Shown: piece by piece, positions 48,606 through 56,131 of the stretch
Numbering within the stretch: the first letter of the stretch is position 1
How the letters are laid out: each line of letters starts with the position of its first letter
NCBI GenBank assembly: GCA_030525825.1
Contig: JAUNDZ010000001.1
Span: 55,880-119,879 of the forward strand
Source of the DNA: Moraxella sp.
Lineage (GTDB): Bacteria > Pseudomonadota > Gammaproteobacteria > Pseudomonadales > Moraxellaceae
Length of the DNA: 64,000 nt
Direction of reading: 5' to 3'
Notes under the pieces: model-generated
Seen by the model: only the letters and a program-made list of their open reading frames with translations
What the model was told of the DNA's origin: nothing
Database searches by the model: none
Made by a program: the position numbers and the translations under genes

Positions 48606-49337
48606 ATGTCAAATACGACATTGAGTATGCGTCATCTGGGCAAGCGTTATGGTCAGCGTTGGGTGGTCAAAGATGTGTCATTTGAAGTTGAACAAGGTCA
48701 GGTGGTCGGTATCTTAGGGCCAAACGGTGCGGGCAAGACGACGAGTTTTTATATGGTGATTGGGCTTGTGCCGATGGACCGTGGGCAGGTGATGCTGTTT
48801 GATGTGGATTTGTCCAAAAAATCCATGCACGAGCGTGCCGCCGAAGGCATTGGCTATCTGCCGCAAGAAGCATCCATTTTCCGTAAGCTCACCATCGAGC
48901 AAAATATCCTATCCATCTTGCAAATGCGAAAAGATTTGGATTATGATGCTAAACAGCGTGAGCTTGAAAAGCTGATGGGTGAGTTTCACTTAGAGCATGT
49001 GCGGCATTCGTTGGGCATGAGCGTCTCAGGCGGTGAGCGTCGCCGCTGTGAGATTGCCAGAGCTTTGGCGAGTAACCCTAAGTTCATCTTGCTTGATGAG
49101 CCTTTTGCAGGGGTTGACCCCATTTCGGTGGGCGACATTAAAGATGTCATCAGCACTCTAAAGGCTCGTGGTATTGGCGTGCTTATCACCGACCACAATG
49201 TCCGAGAAACACTCTCCATCTGTGAAAAGGCGTACATCGTCTCAGAAGGTACCATCATCGCCGAAGGTACGCCCGATGATATTTTGGCAAATGAACTGGT
49301 GCAAAAAGTGTATCTGGGTAAAGATTTTTCGGTATAG
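48606..49337 (+). CDS. lptB: LPS export ABC transporter ATP-binding protein LptB
   Basis: LptB powers LPS extraction from the inner membrane with LptF and LptG. The 243-residue product has Walker A GPNGAGKT (residues 38-45), [15 protein letters not shown] in the Q-loop region, signature [16 protein letters not shown] and Walker [14 protein letters not shown]. These are near-identical to the family pattern. AAAAGGAAAG precedes the ATG. lptF and lptG are elsewhere. Confidence 0.97.
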   Translation: MSNTTLSMRHLGKRYGQRWVVKDVSFEVEQGQVVGILGPNGAGKTTSFYMVIGLVPMDRGQVMLFDVDLSKKSMHERAAEGIGYLPQEASIFRKLTIEQNILSILQMRKDLDYDAKQRELEKLMGEFHLEHVRHSLGMSVSGGERRRCEIARALASNPKFILLDEPFAGVDPISVGDIKDVISTLKARGIGVLITDHNVRETLSICEKAYIVSEGTIIAEGTPDDILANELVQKVYLGKDFSV

Positions 49338-49409
49338 TAGAACATTGTAGATGGGTCAGTTGCACCCACCTAGCCAAGCAATAGCAGAACAATAACAAAG
49401 ACAATCATC

Positions 49410-50822
49410 ATGGCAAAAAAATCATCTTCTTATGTCTGTCAGTCCTGTGGGGCGAATTTTGGTAAATGGTCAGGGCAATGTGCCGACTGTGGTGAGTGGA
49501 ACAGTCTGATTGAAGCACCTGATGTGAGTATGCCACACCACAAGGGTGCCAAAAAAAGCACACCTACCACCAAAACCGCCAACTATGCAGGGGCGGTGTC
49601 TGGCGTGATGAGTCTGGATGATGTGGGTGTTACGCTTGAGACTCGTATGCCAACAGGCATCGGTGAGTTTGACCGTGTGCTTGGTGGGGGATTGGTCGCA
49701 GGTTCGGTGGTGCTGATTGGCGGCGACCCTGGTATCGGTAAATCTACCATTTTATTGCAGACTGCTACTAACATGGCGGCGAGCGACTCTTTGGCAGGTT
49801 CGGCACTCTACATCACAGGTGAAGAGAGTCTGTCGCAGGTCGCCATGCGTGCCAAGCGATTGGGGCTGCCGACCGATAGACTGCGTGTGCTTGCCGAGAC
49901 CAATGTTGATACCATTTGCCTAGCACTCTCCACAGAGCAACCTGCGGTGGCGGTGATTGATTCGATACAGACGCTATTTACTGACATGATACAGTCTGCC
50001 CCAGGTGGCGTGGCTCAGATTCGAGAGTCGGCGGCGATTTTGACCCGATATGCCAAGCAGACAGGCACGGCATTGTTTTTGGTGGGTCATGTTACCAAAG
50101 AAGGGGCGTTGGCAGGTCCCCGTGTGCTAGAACACATGGTGGATACGGTGCTGTACTTTGAAGGGGAGAGCGACAGTCGTTTTCGTATGATTCGAGCGGT
50201 TAAGAACCGCTTTGGGGCGGTGAACGAGCTGGGCATCTTTGGTATGACAGATACAGGACTAAAAGAAGTCGCCAACCCATCAGCGATATTTTTAAGCCGC
50301 TATGAAAAACCCATCGCAGGTTCGGTGGTGATGGTCAGCCGAGAAGGTACCAGACCACTGCTTGTAGAAGTTCAGGCGTTGGTCGATGATGCACACGCAC
50401 AACCACGACGCATGGCATTGGGCTTGGATTATCAGCGACTGTCTATGCTGCTTGCGGTCATGCATCGTCATGGCGGTATTTATACCAGCGGACAAGATGT
50501 GTATGTCAATGTCGTCGGTGGTGTGAAAGTCATGGAGACGGGGTCGGATTTGGCGGTGCTATTAGCCTGTGCATCCAGCCTTCGAGAAAAAGCCTTGCCA
50601 CCCCGTTTGGCGGTCTTTGGAGAAGTGGGGCTGTCAGGCGAGATTCGCCCTGTGCCAAACGGTCAAGAGCGACTGCGTGAAGCAATGAAGCACGGCTTTA
50701 CGCACGCCATCATTCCTAAGGCGAATGCACCTAAGGCGGATAATGAGCAGTTTCATGGCATTACTGTGATTGCGGTGGATAGGCTGGATGATGCGATTGA
50801 CCGTGCGTTTGAGCTGGTGTAA
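49410..50822 (+). CDS. radA: DNA repair protein RadA (Sms)
   Basis: RadA is a RecA-like branch-migration helicase in recombination. The 470-residue product has an N-terminal C4 zinc finger (Cys10, Cys13, Cys24, Cys27), Walker A GDPGIGKST (about residues 109-117), the RadA-specific KNRFG (in RAVKNRFGAVNELG) and a C-terminal Lon-like domain with GEVGLSGEIRPV. It lies 72 bases after lptB. A two-way terminator follows. Confidence 0.97.
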   Translation: MAKKSSSYVCQSCGANFGKWSGQCADCGEWNSLIEAPDVSMPHHKGAKKSTPTTKTANYAGAVSGVMSLDDVGVTLETRMPTGIGEFDRVLGGGLVAGSVVLIGGDPGIGKSTILLQTATNMAASDSLAGSALYITGEESLSQVAMRAKRLGLPTDRLRVLAETNVDTICLALSTEQPAVAVIDSIQTLFTDMIQSAPGGVAQIRESAAILTRYAKQTGTALFLVGHVTKEGALAGPRVLEHMVDTVLYFEGESDSRFRMIRAVKNRFGAVNELGIFGMTDTGLKEVANPSAIFLSRYEKPIAGSVVMVSREGTRPLLVEVQALVDDAHAQPRRMALGLDYQRLSMLLAVMHRHGGIYTSGQDVYVNVVGGVKVMETGSDLAVLLACASSLREKALPPRLAVFGEVGLSGEIRPVPNGQERLREAMKHGFTHAIIPKANAPKADNEQFHGITVIAVDRLDDAIDRAFELV

Positions 50823-50851
50823 CCAGTTTTAAAAACCAATCAAGCAATAAT

Positions 50852-50881
50852 AAAAAACAGCCCAAATCAAGGCTGTTTTTT
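50852..50881. terminator. bidirectional terminator between radA and the rlpA-like gene
   Basis: AAAAAACAGCC / GGCTGTTTTTT form a perfect 11-base-pair hairpin between convergent genes. Confidence 0.9.
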
Positions 50882-50897
50882 ATTAACCATTTGTTCA

Positions 50898-51476
50898 TCA
50901 AGGTCCATCGACACGCTCAATGATGACATTACCTGTGCCACGCTGTGTCAGTCCGATGACTTTGGCAGCACCATAAGATAGGTCAAGCACTCGGTCGCCT
51001 TGGAGCGGACCACGGTCATTGACTTTGACGATCACAGATTTGCCGTTGTCTTTATTGGTTACTTTGATGTAGCAGTTTAGCGGTAGTGAGCGATGAGCGG
51101 CAGTCATTGCATTCATGTTAAAAGTCTCACCGCTGGCGGTTTTACGACCATGAAACTGACGACCATACCAAGACGCCAAGCCAGTTTGCTTGAATTTATT
51201 CACAGTGTTCGATGCGGCGGCTGTCAGTTTTTCTAGAACAGGCTCATCTTTGGCTTGTGATTTGCTCGGCTGAGTTAATAGGGGGCTATTAAAGGTCAGT
51301 GAAACAGGCTGTCTGGCTGATTTTACTAGGCTTGATGCACCGTTATGCTGGCGAGTCAGCTCACCAAGCACTTGATCGATGTTTGTGCCTTTATTATCTG
51401 CTGCAACTGCTGAAACATTTAAAGTCGCTGCCAGAGCAATGCTGGTGCTAAGCAGATATTTATTCATGTGTTTCAT
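50898..51476 (-). CDS. RlpA-like double-psi beta-barrel secreted protein
   Basis: This 192-residue protein has a signal peptide (hydrophobic core STSIALAATLNVSAVA, cut near residue 27) and a C-terminal RlpA/DPBB domain from about residue 98. The domain reads TGLASWYGRQFHGRKTASGE, MNAMTAAHRSLPL, VKVNDRGP and VLDLSYGAA. These residues mark the septal lytic transglycosylase family. It lacks a lipobox Cys and a SPOR domain, unlike E. coli RlpA, so it should be periplasmic or secreted. The start at 51476 follows AGAGG; the frame extends to 51524 without family support. It diverges from an M15-like lipoprotein gene. Confidence 0.82.
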   Translation of the reverse strand: MKHMNKYLLSTSIALAATLNVSAVAADNKGTNIDQVLGELTRQHNGASSLVKSARQPVSLTFNSPLLTQPSKSQAKDEPVLEKLTAAASNTVNKFKQTGLASWYGRQFHGRKTASGETFNMNAMTAAHRSLPLNCYIKVTNKDNGKSVIVKVNDRGPLQGDRVLDLSYGAAKVIGLTQRGTGNVIIERVDGP

Positions 51477-52264
51477 GAAAAGAACCTCTTTGGTATTTGG
51501 CACATCTGGTATCGTGGTAAACACAGCGGATGTACCAAGCCATTTGATGATTTTTAAATGTTGTAAATAAATGTCATCAAAAATCTAGTTATCAATAGGC
51601 ATCATCTATACAATTATACAATGCTAATAATAACATGGGGGCAAAATCTTAAAAATCAAGGTTGTTTATTTGTTTATAAAAACCATGTGTTTATAAAACC
51701 TTTGCACGATTTTTTTGGCTTAAAATACGACCGAATATTTTAGGTTTTGATAAAAGTGTTGTGTACTTTATCTAAAAGATGTGCCTAAAAATTCATCAGT
51801 CATGACAAACCCAATCACGACGCTTGATAAAAGCGGATATTGCCGTTTGGTTTTGTTTATATGGTAACACTATTTTAATAAATTACAAGTATATTAAATA
51901 CATAAAAATCATATACTTAGATGATAATGACGGGTAGGTCGCACAGGTTTTCTTGCAAATTTAACCATCTTTGGGTAGTGAATGGCATTAGAAATTGGAA
52001 AGTGGGGCGATGGTGTTTTGGTTGGCAGATGAGTGATTTTTACTATATTTGACAAAACCACTGTTTAGAAAATCTAAATAAATTAACAAGAAATGCACTT
52101 AAAATAAGCTGAATGAATGCTGGGTGTTTTTCATCTGATGAATTTGGTAGTATAATGGTGGTCAGATGTTGAATTAAGCAAACTTTGTTTGGTAAATTGA
52201 TGATAATTTTGTTATTATATTGCAATATTATGGTTTGTTCTAATGGGCTTTGTGGGGTTGATGT
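51477..52264. other. 788-base A+T-rich gene-free spacer between divergent cell-wall genes
   Basis: I see no frame with recognisable protein, no tRNA or rRNA, and no array. Contents that can be named: minus-strand TATAAT (51618-51613) as a possible -10 for the rlpA-like gene; TATAAT at 52151-52156 as a possible -10 for the plus-strand lipoprotein; and the palindrome at 52214-52229. A 20-codon frame at 51802 (MTNPITTLDKSGY...) is too short to support. Regulatory RNA is possible but unproven. Confidence 0.5.
52214..52229. promoter_or_regulatory. palindrome shared with the metP upstream region
   Basis: ATTATATTGCAATATT is the exact reverse complement of the 16-mer at 29585-29600 and centres on ATATTGCAATAT. 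It lies 36 bases before the ATG of the M15-like lipoprotein. Confidence 0.35.
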
Positions 52265-53125
52265 ATGATGATGCAAACAAAAAAACAGCATAAAAAAAGA
52301 TCATCTTGGTCGGCAGTATTCGCTGTGTGTACTGCTGTGGGACTGAGTGCTTGTGTGAATACGCAGACACCACCAAAGCCATCAAAAACATCACCCATTA
52401 AAGTGGCAACCAAGTCCGACCAAACTGTACCACATAAGCCCATATCACCCCAAAAAGCAGCCACACCAACAAAAATCATCGTCATCAATCATGATGGCCA
52501 TCAGCACAGCCACGACATTCCAAGAAATGTCGGCACTAAGGCAGATTTTGATGCATGGCTTAAAGCTCGTCCGTATTATCAGCCCCAAGTGGCTGCCTAT
52601 GAGCAATATCTGACGGCAGCACTTGGCAAAAATGCCATGCCGCCCATGCACGAGCTTTTGACGACGGCACGCTCTTGGCAGGAGTGCGGACATGAACCCT
52701 ATGAAGTGCCACCCAACGAGCTATGGGCATCGATGATACCGACACTTCGGCTTTATCACGAGCTTCGCACTTCTGGGATTTTGCCTGCCAGTACGCAGAT
52801 TCGCTCGGTGTATCGCAACCCTGATTTGAATCGCTGTGCAGGTGGTGCAGTCAGCAGCAAACACATGAGTAACGGTGCGATAGACATCTGGGTGCCTAGC
52901 TTTGAAGCGGGTAGCAGTCAGCTGTATCAGCTACAGGATAAGCTGTGTGAATACTGGCTGTATCAAGGTGCTGGGCGTGATTTTGGGCTAGGATTGTATG
53001 CCACAGGGGCGATTCATCTTGACACGCAAGGCTATCGCAAGTGGGGAGTTCAGTTCTCCCAGAGTCATTCCATCTGTCGCTATACCCCGCCAAAGAACGA
53101 CGAGCCAGTCCATGAGCATCAATGA
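52265..53125 (+). CDS. M15-type peptidase-like lipoprotein
   Basis: This 286-residue protein has a signal ending in the lipobox GLSAC (Cys30), then a Pro/Lys/Thr-rich linker to about residue 70 with a His-rich HDGHQHSHD (about 77-85). The C-terminal domain resembles D-Ala-D-Ala/M15 peptidases: SVYRNPDLNRCAGGA, SKHMSNGAIDIW with His200 and Asp207, and GAIHLDTQGYRKWG with His251, giving the H-x6-D...H zinc set. The acidic residue usually three before the last His appears to be Gly. It probably acts on peptidoglycan from the outer membrane. It overlaps the next gene by 14 bases. Confidence 0.75.
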   Translation: MMMQTKKQHKKRSSWSAVFAVCTAVGLSACVNTQTPPKPSKTSPIKVATKSDQTVPHKPISPQKAATPTKIIVINHDGHQHSHDIPRNVGTKADFDAWLKARPYYQPQVAAYEQYLTAALGKNAMPPMHELLTTARSWQECGHEPYEVPPNELWASMIPTLRLYHELRTSGILPASTQIRSVYRNPDLNRCAGGAVSSKHMSNGAIDIWVPSFEAGSSQLYQLQDKLCEYWLYQGAGRDFGLGLYATGAIHLDTQGYRKWGVQFSQSHSICRYTPPKNDEPVHEHQ

Positions 53126-53873
53126 GCAGAGCGTGCATTGTCGTCATGTGCTGAATCTGCTTGGGGTCAATCTGTGGGCTCAGACGACCACAGCCACCCA
53201 GAGTCTGCCTGTCATGAGCTTTGATAGGTTTAATCAATCATCTGTGCATAAAAACTTGCCACAGCCGATATTGTCCGCCAAATCACAAACCAAGATACAA
53301 ACTAAGATACAAGCCAAACCAGAAAAGCTGGCTCAATTTAACCAAACAGCTGATAGACCCCAAGACCTAACACAAATGCTGCTTTTGACCGATGCCAAAT
53401 CAGCAGACAGTAGCACCAACCAAGAAACAGCATCGCCGCAGACCACCACCAATCCCATTGCACTCCAAGATATGAGCATCGGCTATGAGATGGAAGGTGT
53501 CCGAGCAGGTGATTGGGTGCTAGTGGCGGATGTCAGTAGTAGCAGTCGTGATGAACTCTCGGTGTGGGTGTCGTTAAAGTCTGCCTTATCTCGCTGGGCG
53601 ACAGCCCATGACAAGCCCTTTGAAACTCATCATATCAGCTATCCTGTGAGTGATGAGCTGCCAAGCACACCAAGTCTCGCCCAAAGGTGCTTTGATGGCT
53701 TTGTGCTGCGATTACAGATAGCTGGGGGATTTTCGGATAAGGTGATTTTGCTCAATGAACCTAATGAGTGCATCACACACCAAGACAAGACAACCATAAA
53801 AGTACCCACTTTGGCGATGATGACCCAAGATACGGACACAAAAAAACAGCTGTGGCAACTCATCACAGCTTAG
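53112..53873 (+). CDS. probable DNA polymerase III psi subunit (HolD-like)
   Basis: Psi bridges the clamp loader and chi in the replisome. From the ATG at 53112 the 253-residue product starts SINEQSVHCRHVLNLLGVNL then WAQ, like the N-terminal clamp-loader-binding peptide of HolD (compare RDWQLQQLGITQW in E. coli as I recall it). It ends VPTLAMMTQDTDTKKQLWQL then ITA, like the PTARAALWQQI end of E. coli psi. The core ADVSSSSRDE... to KVILLNE fits one small alpha/beta domain. A Gln/Thr/Lys-rich segment (about residues 25-120) has no counterpart in the 137-residue E. coli protein. The assignment is pattern-based and moderate. Confidence 0.5.
   Translation: MSINEQSVHCRHVLNLLGVNLWAQTTTATQSLPVMSFDRFNQSSVHKNLPQPILSAKSQTKIQTKIQAKPEKLAQFNQTADRPQDLTQMLLLTDAKSADSSTNQETASPQTTTNPIALQDMSIGYEMEGVRAGDWVLVADVSSSSRDELSVWVSLKSALSRWATAHDKPFETHHISYPVSDELPSTPSLAQRCFDGFVLRLQIAGGFSDKVILLNEPNECITHQDKTTIKVPTLAMMTQDTDTKKQLWQLITA
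53286..53321 (+). repeat. short 12-base tandem repeat inside the holD-like gene
   Basis: CAAACCAAGATA is followed by CAAACTAAGATA and a degenerate third unit, CAAGCCAAACCA. The repeat encodes QTKI-QTKI-QAKP in the low-complexity segment. Each unit is four codons, so copy-number change would keep the frame. Confidence 0.6.
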
Positions 53874-53909
53874 ATGATGGTTTAGCCTTTGAGTATCGAT
53901 ATTATCAAT

Positions 53910-53942
53910 AAGACAGGCATGCGATTGAGCAGTCTGTTTTTG
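53910..53942 (+). terminator. possible terminator after the holD-like gene
   Basis: AAGACAG can pair with CTGTTTT (one G-T) across a 17-base loop, with T residues after it. The stem is short, so support is modest. Confidence 0.4.
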
Positions 53943-53971
53943 TGGGCTTTATTTGATGTGCTGATAAACAA

Positions 53972-53997
53972 AAACCCTTGAAAAATATCAAGGGTTT
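53972..53997 (-). terminator. terminator of the tRNA-Cys/tRNA-Leu transcript
   Basis: AAACCCTTGA / TCAAGGGTTT form a 10-base-pair stem; on the minus strand it is followed by TTTGTTT. It lies 19 bases beyond the 3' end of tRNA-Leu. Confidence 0.75.
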
Positions 53998-54016
53998 ATC
54001 ATCAATATCAAATCAA

Positions 54017-54103
54017 TGGTGCCCGGGGCCGGACTCGAACCGGCACGCTCGTAAGAGCGAGGGATTTTAAATCCCTTGTGTCTACCAATTTCACCACCCG
54101 GGC
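54017..54103 (-). tRNA. tRNA-Leu (anticodon UAA)
   Basis: The minus strand reads GCCCGGGTGGTGAAATTGGT at the 5' end and ends in an encoded CCA. The acceptor GCCCGGG pairs with CCCGGGC. The anticodon stem AGGGA/TCCCT encloses TTTAAAA with TAA in the middle. A long variable arm (CGCTCTTACGAGCG) marks a class II leucine tRNA. The T loop is GGTTCGAGTCC. Length is 87 bases. It lies 61 bases downstream of tRNA-Cys and shares its transcript. Confidence 0.97.
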
Positions 54104-54164
54104 GAGACTATTTTTAACTCATCAATTTATTACAATTAAGTCGATTAAAAACAATCTAAAAAAA

Positions 54165-54238
54165 TGGAGGCTGGAGTCGGAATCGAACCGGCGTACACGG
54201 AGTTGCAGTCCGCTGCATGACCACTCTGCCATCCAGCC
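54165..54238 (-). tRNA. tRNA-Cys (anticodon GCA)
   Basis: The minus strand reads GGCTGGATGGCAGAGTGGTC from the 5' end, with acceptor GGCTGGA pairing TCCAGCC, then discriminator U and CCA. The anticodon stem GCGGA/TCCGT (G-T closing) holds loop CTGCAAC with GCA. The T arm is GCCGGTTCGATTCCGAC. The 74-base length and the U discriminator fit cysteine tRNA. Confidence 0.97.
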
Positions 54239-54710
54239 TTAATGTGGACGCTATGATAACAAATTTTTGCAAAAATGCAAGAGATTTTTTACAAAAATTT
54301 TGTGTTTTTATAAAAATTCTGCACTTTTTTGGGCTTGTGATGCACAGTTGCACATACTTTTTGCAAAAAATCAATCTATTTTTTTTACAGAGTGTGCAGA
54401 AAAAGTCAAACTAATTCTTGTGTTTTTCGGTATAATAATAAAATTTTCTTTATTATCAATATGACATCAAAAGCCATGCGATTAATTGGCGTGGTTGCCT
54501 TTGTGGTGTTGTGTCATTAAAGAAAAAAAGTTTGGTAGGATTTGAGCTTTTTTTTGGGTCAATGAACACCAAGCGTTTCGGGGTGGTTTTAGGGTTTTGC
54601 TTTCTTGGGTGCTTGCTTGGCGTTTGTATTCTTGCAACCAGCTAAAAAATCAAAGCCGTAAAACCCTGTGATTCAACTTAAATTTATTAAAACTAGTTAA
54701 AAAGGTGCTT
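54239..54710 (+). other. 472-base spacer and probable acrA leader
   Basis: No gene is evident. It holds TATAAT at 54431-54436, which would give a leader of about 270 bases before acrA. In the leader, CCAAGC (54569-54574) can pair with GCTTGG (54615-54620), while CACC-AAG in the same left arm can instead pair with CTTGGGTG (54604-54611); these are mutually exclusive. A/T runs at 54523-54530 and 54547-54554 add a weak third pairing. The first 180 bases carry the tRNA promoter on the other strand. Confidence 0.45.
54431..54436 (+). promoter_or_regulatory. candidate -10 element for acrAB-oprM
   Basis: A perfect TATAAT, preceded by CGG. The -35 region is not consensus. It is the best promoter-like element in the spacer. 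Confidence 0.35.
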
Positions 54711-56123
54711 ATGAAATTAAGTGTACGAGCAGCGATGATTGCTGCGGTATTTTCTAGCATGGCGTTGATGGCGGCTTGTAATAAGTCTGACCAAGCCGAG
54801 CAAGCAGCAGCACAGCAGCAGATGCCACCTGTGGTGGTGGATGTGCAGCCTGTCAGCTTAACTGCCATTCCTGTTACCAAGACTTTCTCGGGTCGTGTGG
54901 CAGCAGTTGAGACTTCTGAGGTGCGTCCGCAGGTTACAGGCATTATTGATGAAGTGCTGTTCCGTGAGGGCAGCTTTGTGCGCGCAGGTCAGCCCTTGTA
55001 TCGCATCAATACAGACAACTACGCCAGTGCCATCAATTCAGGCAAGGCATCCATTGCCAATGCAGAAGCAAGTGCCCAAAATGCCCGTGCTGCCCATGCT
55101 CAAGCACAGGCTAACTTGGCAGCCCAACAAGCGATATTGGCACAGGCACGAGCTGATTTGGCAAGATTAAAAGGTTTGGTGGAGGCTGATGCTGTGTCCA
55201 AGCAGGTCTATGACCAAGCGGTAACTGCCGTGCGTACCGCCGAGGCGAATGTCGAGGCGGCACGAGCGACAGTGGCACAGGCAAAAGCAAGCATCGGCAG
55301 TGCAGATGCGGCAATCAACAGTGCCAAAGCCAGTCTAAGTGCCAGCGAGCTTGATTATAGCCGCACCATCGTCAAAGCCCCTATTAGCGGTAAAATCGGT
55401 ATTTCAGCGGTTACAAATGGTGCCTTGGTCGCTGCCAATCAAGCCAACGCTCTTGCCACCATCACACGCACAGACTATGTGTATGTAGACATCAGTCAGT
55501 CATCATCAGAGATGCTGCGTTTGCGTCAGCAGATCAGTGAGGGCAAGGCATCACATGGTAGCCCTGAGGTACAAATCGTGCTTGAAGATGGTGAGACTTA
55601 TCCGCTGACAGGTCAGCTTGCTTTGGCAGATGCCAGCGTCGATGAAGCGACAGGCTCTGTTACTGTGCGTGCGGTATTTGCTAACCCAGATGGCGTGCTA
55701 ATCCCTGGTATGTATGTCAATGCCAATCTAACCCAATCTGTCATCAATAATGCCGTCGCCTTGCCACAAAGTGCGGTAACTCGCACACCAAAAGGCGAAA
55801 CCCAAGTCTATGTGGTCAATAAAGACAAAAAAATCGAAGCTCGCATCGTGAAGACCGCAGGGACTTTCCAAGGCAAATGGGTCATCACCGAAGGTCTGGC
55901 AAATGGCGATGAAGTGGTGATGGTCGGTGCCTCCAAAGTCAAACCTGACCAAGTGGTCGAAACTCGTCCTTATACACCGACCACACCAAGCCAAGCAGCT
56001 GCACCCGCAGGCGTGGCAGGTCAAAACACCGTCATGGCACCACCAGCCAATAACAACGAGCCTAAGGCTCAAAATGCTCAGCCACAGAATGAAGATGCCA
56101 AACAAGCATCTGCGGCACAATAG
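54711..56123 (+). CDS. acrA: RND efflux periplasmic adaptor (AcrA/MexA family)
   Basis: This membrane-fusion protein of a tripartite multidrug pump joins AcrB to OprM. The 470-residue product has a lipoprotein signal with lipobox LMAAC (Cys about residue 23). The barrel-sandwich halves read VRPQVTGIIDEVLFREGSFV and TIVKAPISGKIGISAVTNGA, with a long alpha-hairpin between rich in Ala/Gln. The C-terminal 50 residues are Gln/Ala/Asn-rich. ATG at 54711 has AAAGG upstream. Moraxella catarrhalis carries a described AcrAB-OprM pump, which this resembles. It is followed by acrB after 8 bases. Confidence 0.95.
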   Translation: MKLSVRAAMIAAVFSSMALMAACNKSDQAEQAAAQQQMPPVVVDVQPVSLTAIPVTKTFSGRVAAVETSEVRPQVTGIIDEVLFREGSFVRAGQPLYRINTDNYASAINSGKASIANAEASAQNARAAHAQAQANLAAQQAILAQARADLARLKGLVEADAVSKQVYDQAVTAVRTAEANVEAARATVAQAKASIGSADAAINSAKASLSASELDYSRTIVKAPISGKIGISAVTNGALVAANQANALATITRTDYVYVDISQSSSEMLRLRQQISEGKASHGSPEVQIVLEDGETYPLTGQLALADASVDEATGSVTVRAVFANPDGVLIPGMYVNANLTQSVINNAVALPQSAVTRTPKGETQVYVVNKDKKIEARIVKTAGTFQGKWVITEGLANGDEVVMVGASKVKPDQVVETRPYTPTTPSQAAAPAGVAGQNTVMAPPANNNEPKAQNAQPQNEDAKQASAAQ

Positions 56124-56131
56124 GAGCATTT

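Noticed and set aside
51802-51864. Twenty-codon frame MTNPITTLDKSGY... in the long spacer
   Set aside because: Too short, no binding site and no known leader-peptide character.
52043-52291. Minus-strand 82-codon frame in the long spacer before the M15-like gene
   Set aside because: Low-complexity translation with no recognisable pattern, overlapping the start of the plus-strand lipoprotein; most likely chance in A+T-rich DNA.
54523-54554. A7G / CT8 inverted repeat in the acrA leader as a terminator
   Set aside because: The stem is almost all A-T pairs with one G-C, so too unstable to act as an intrinsic terminator.
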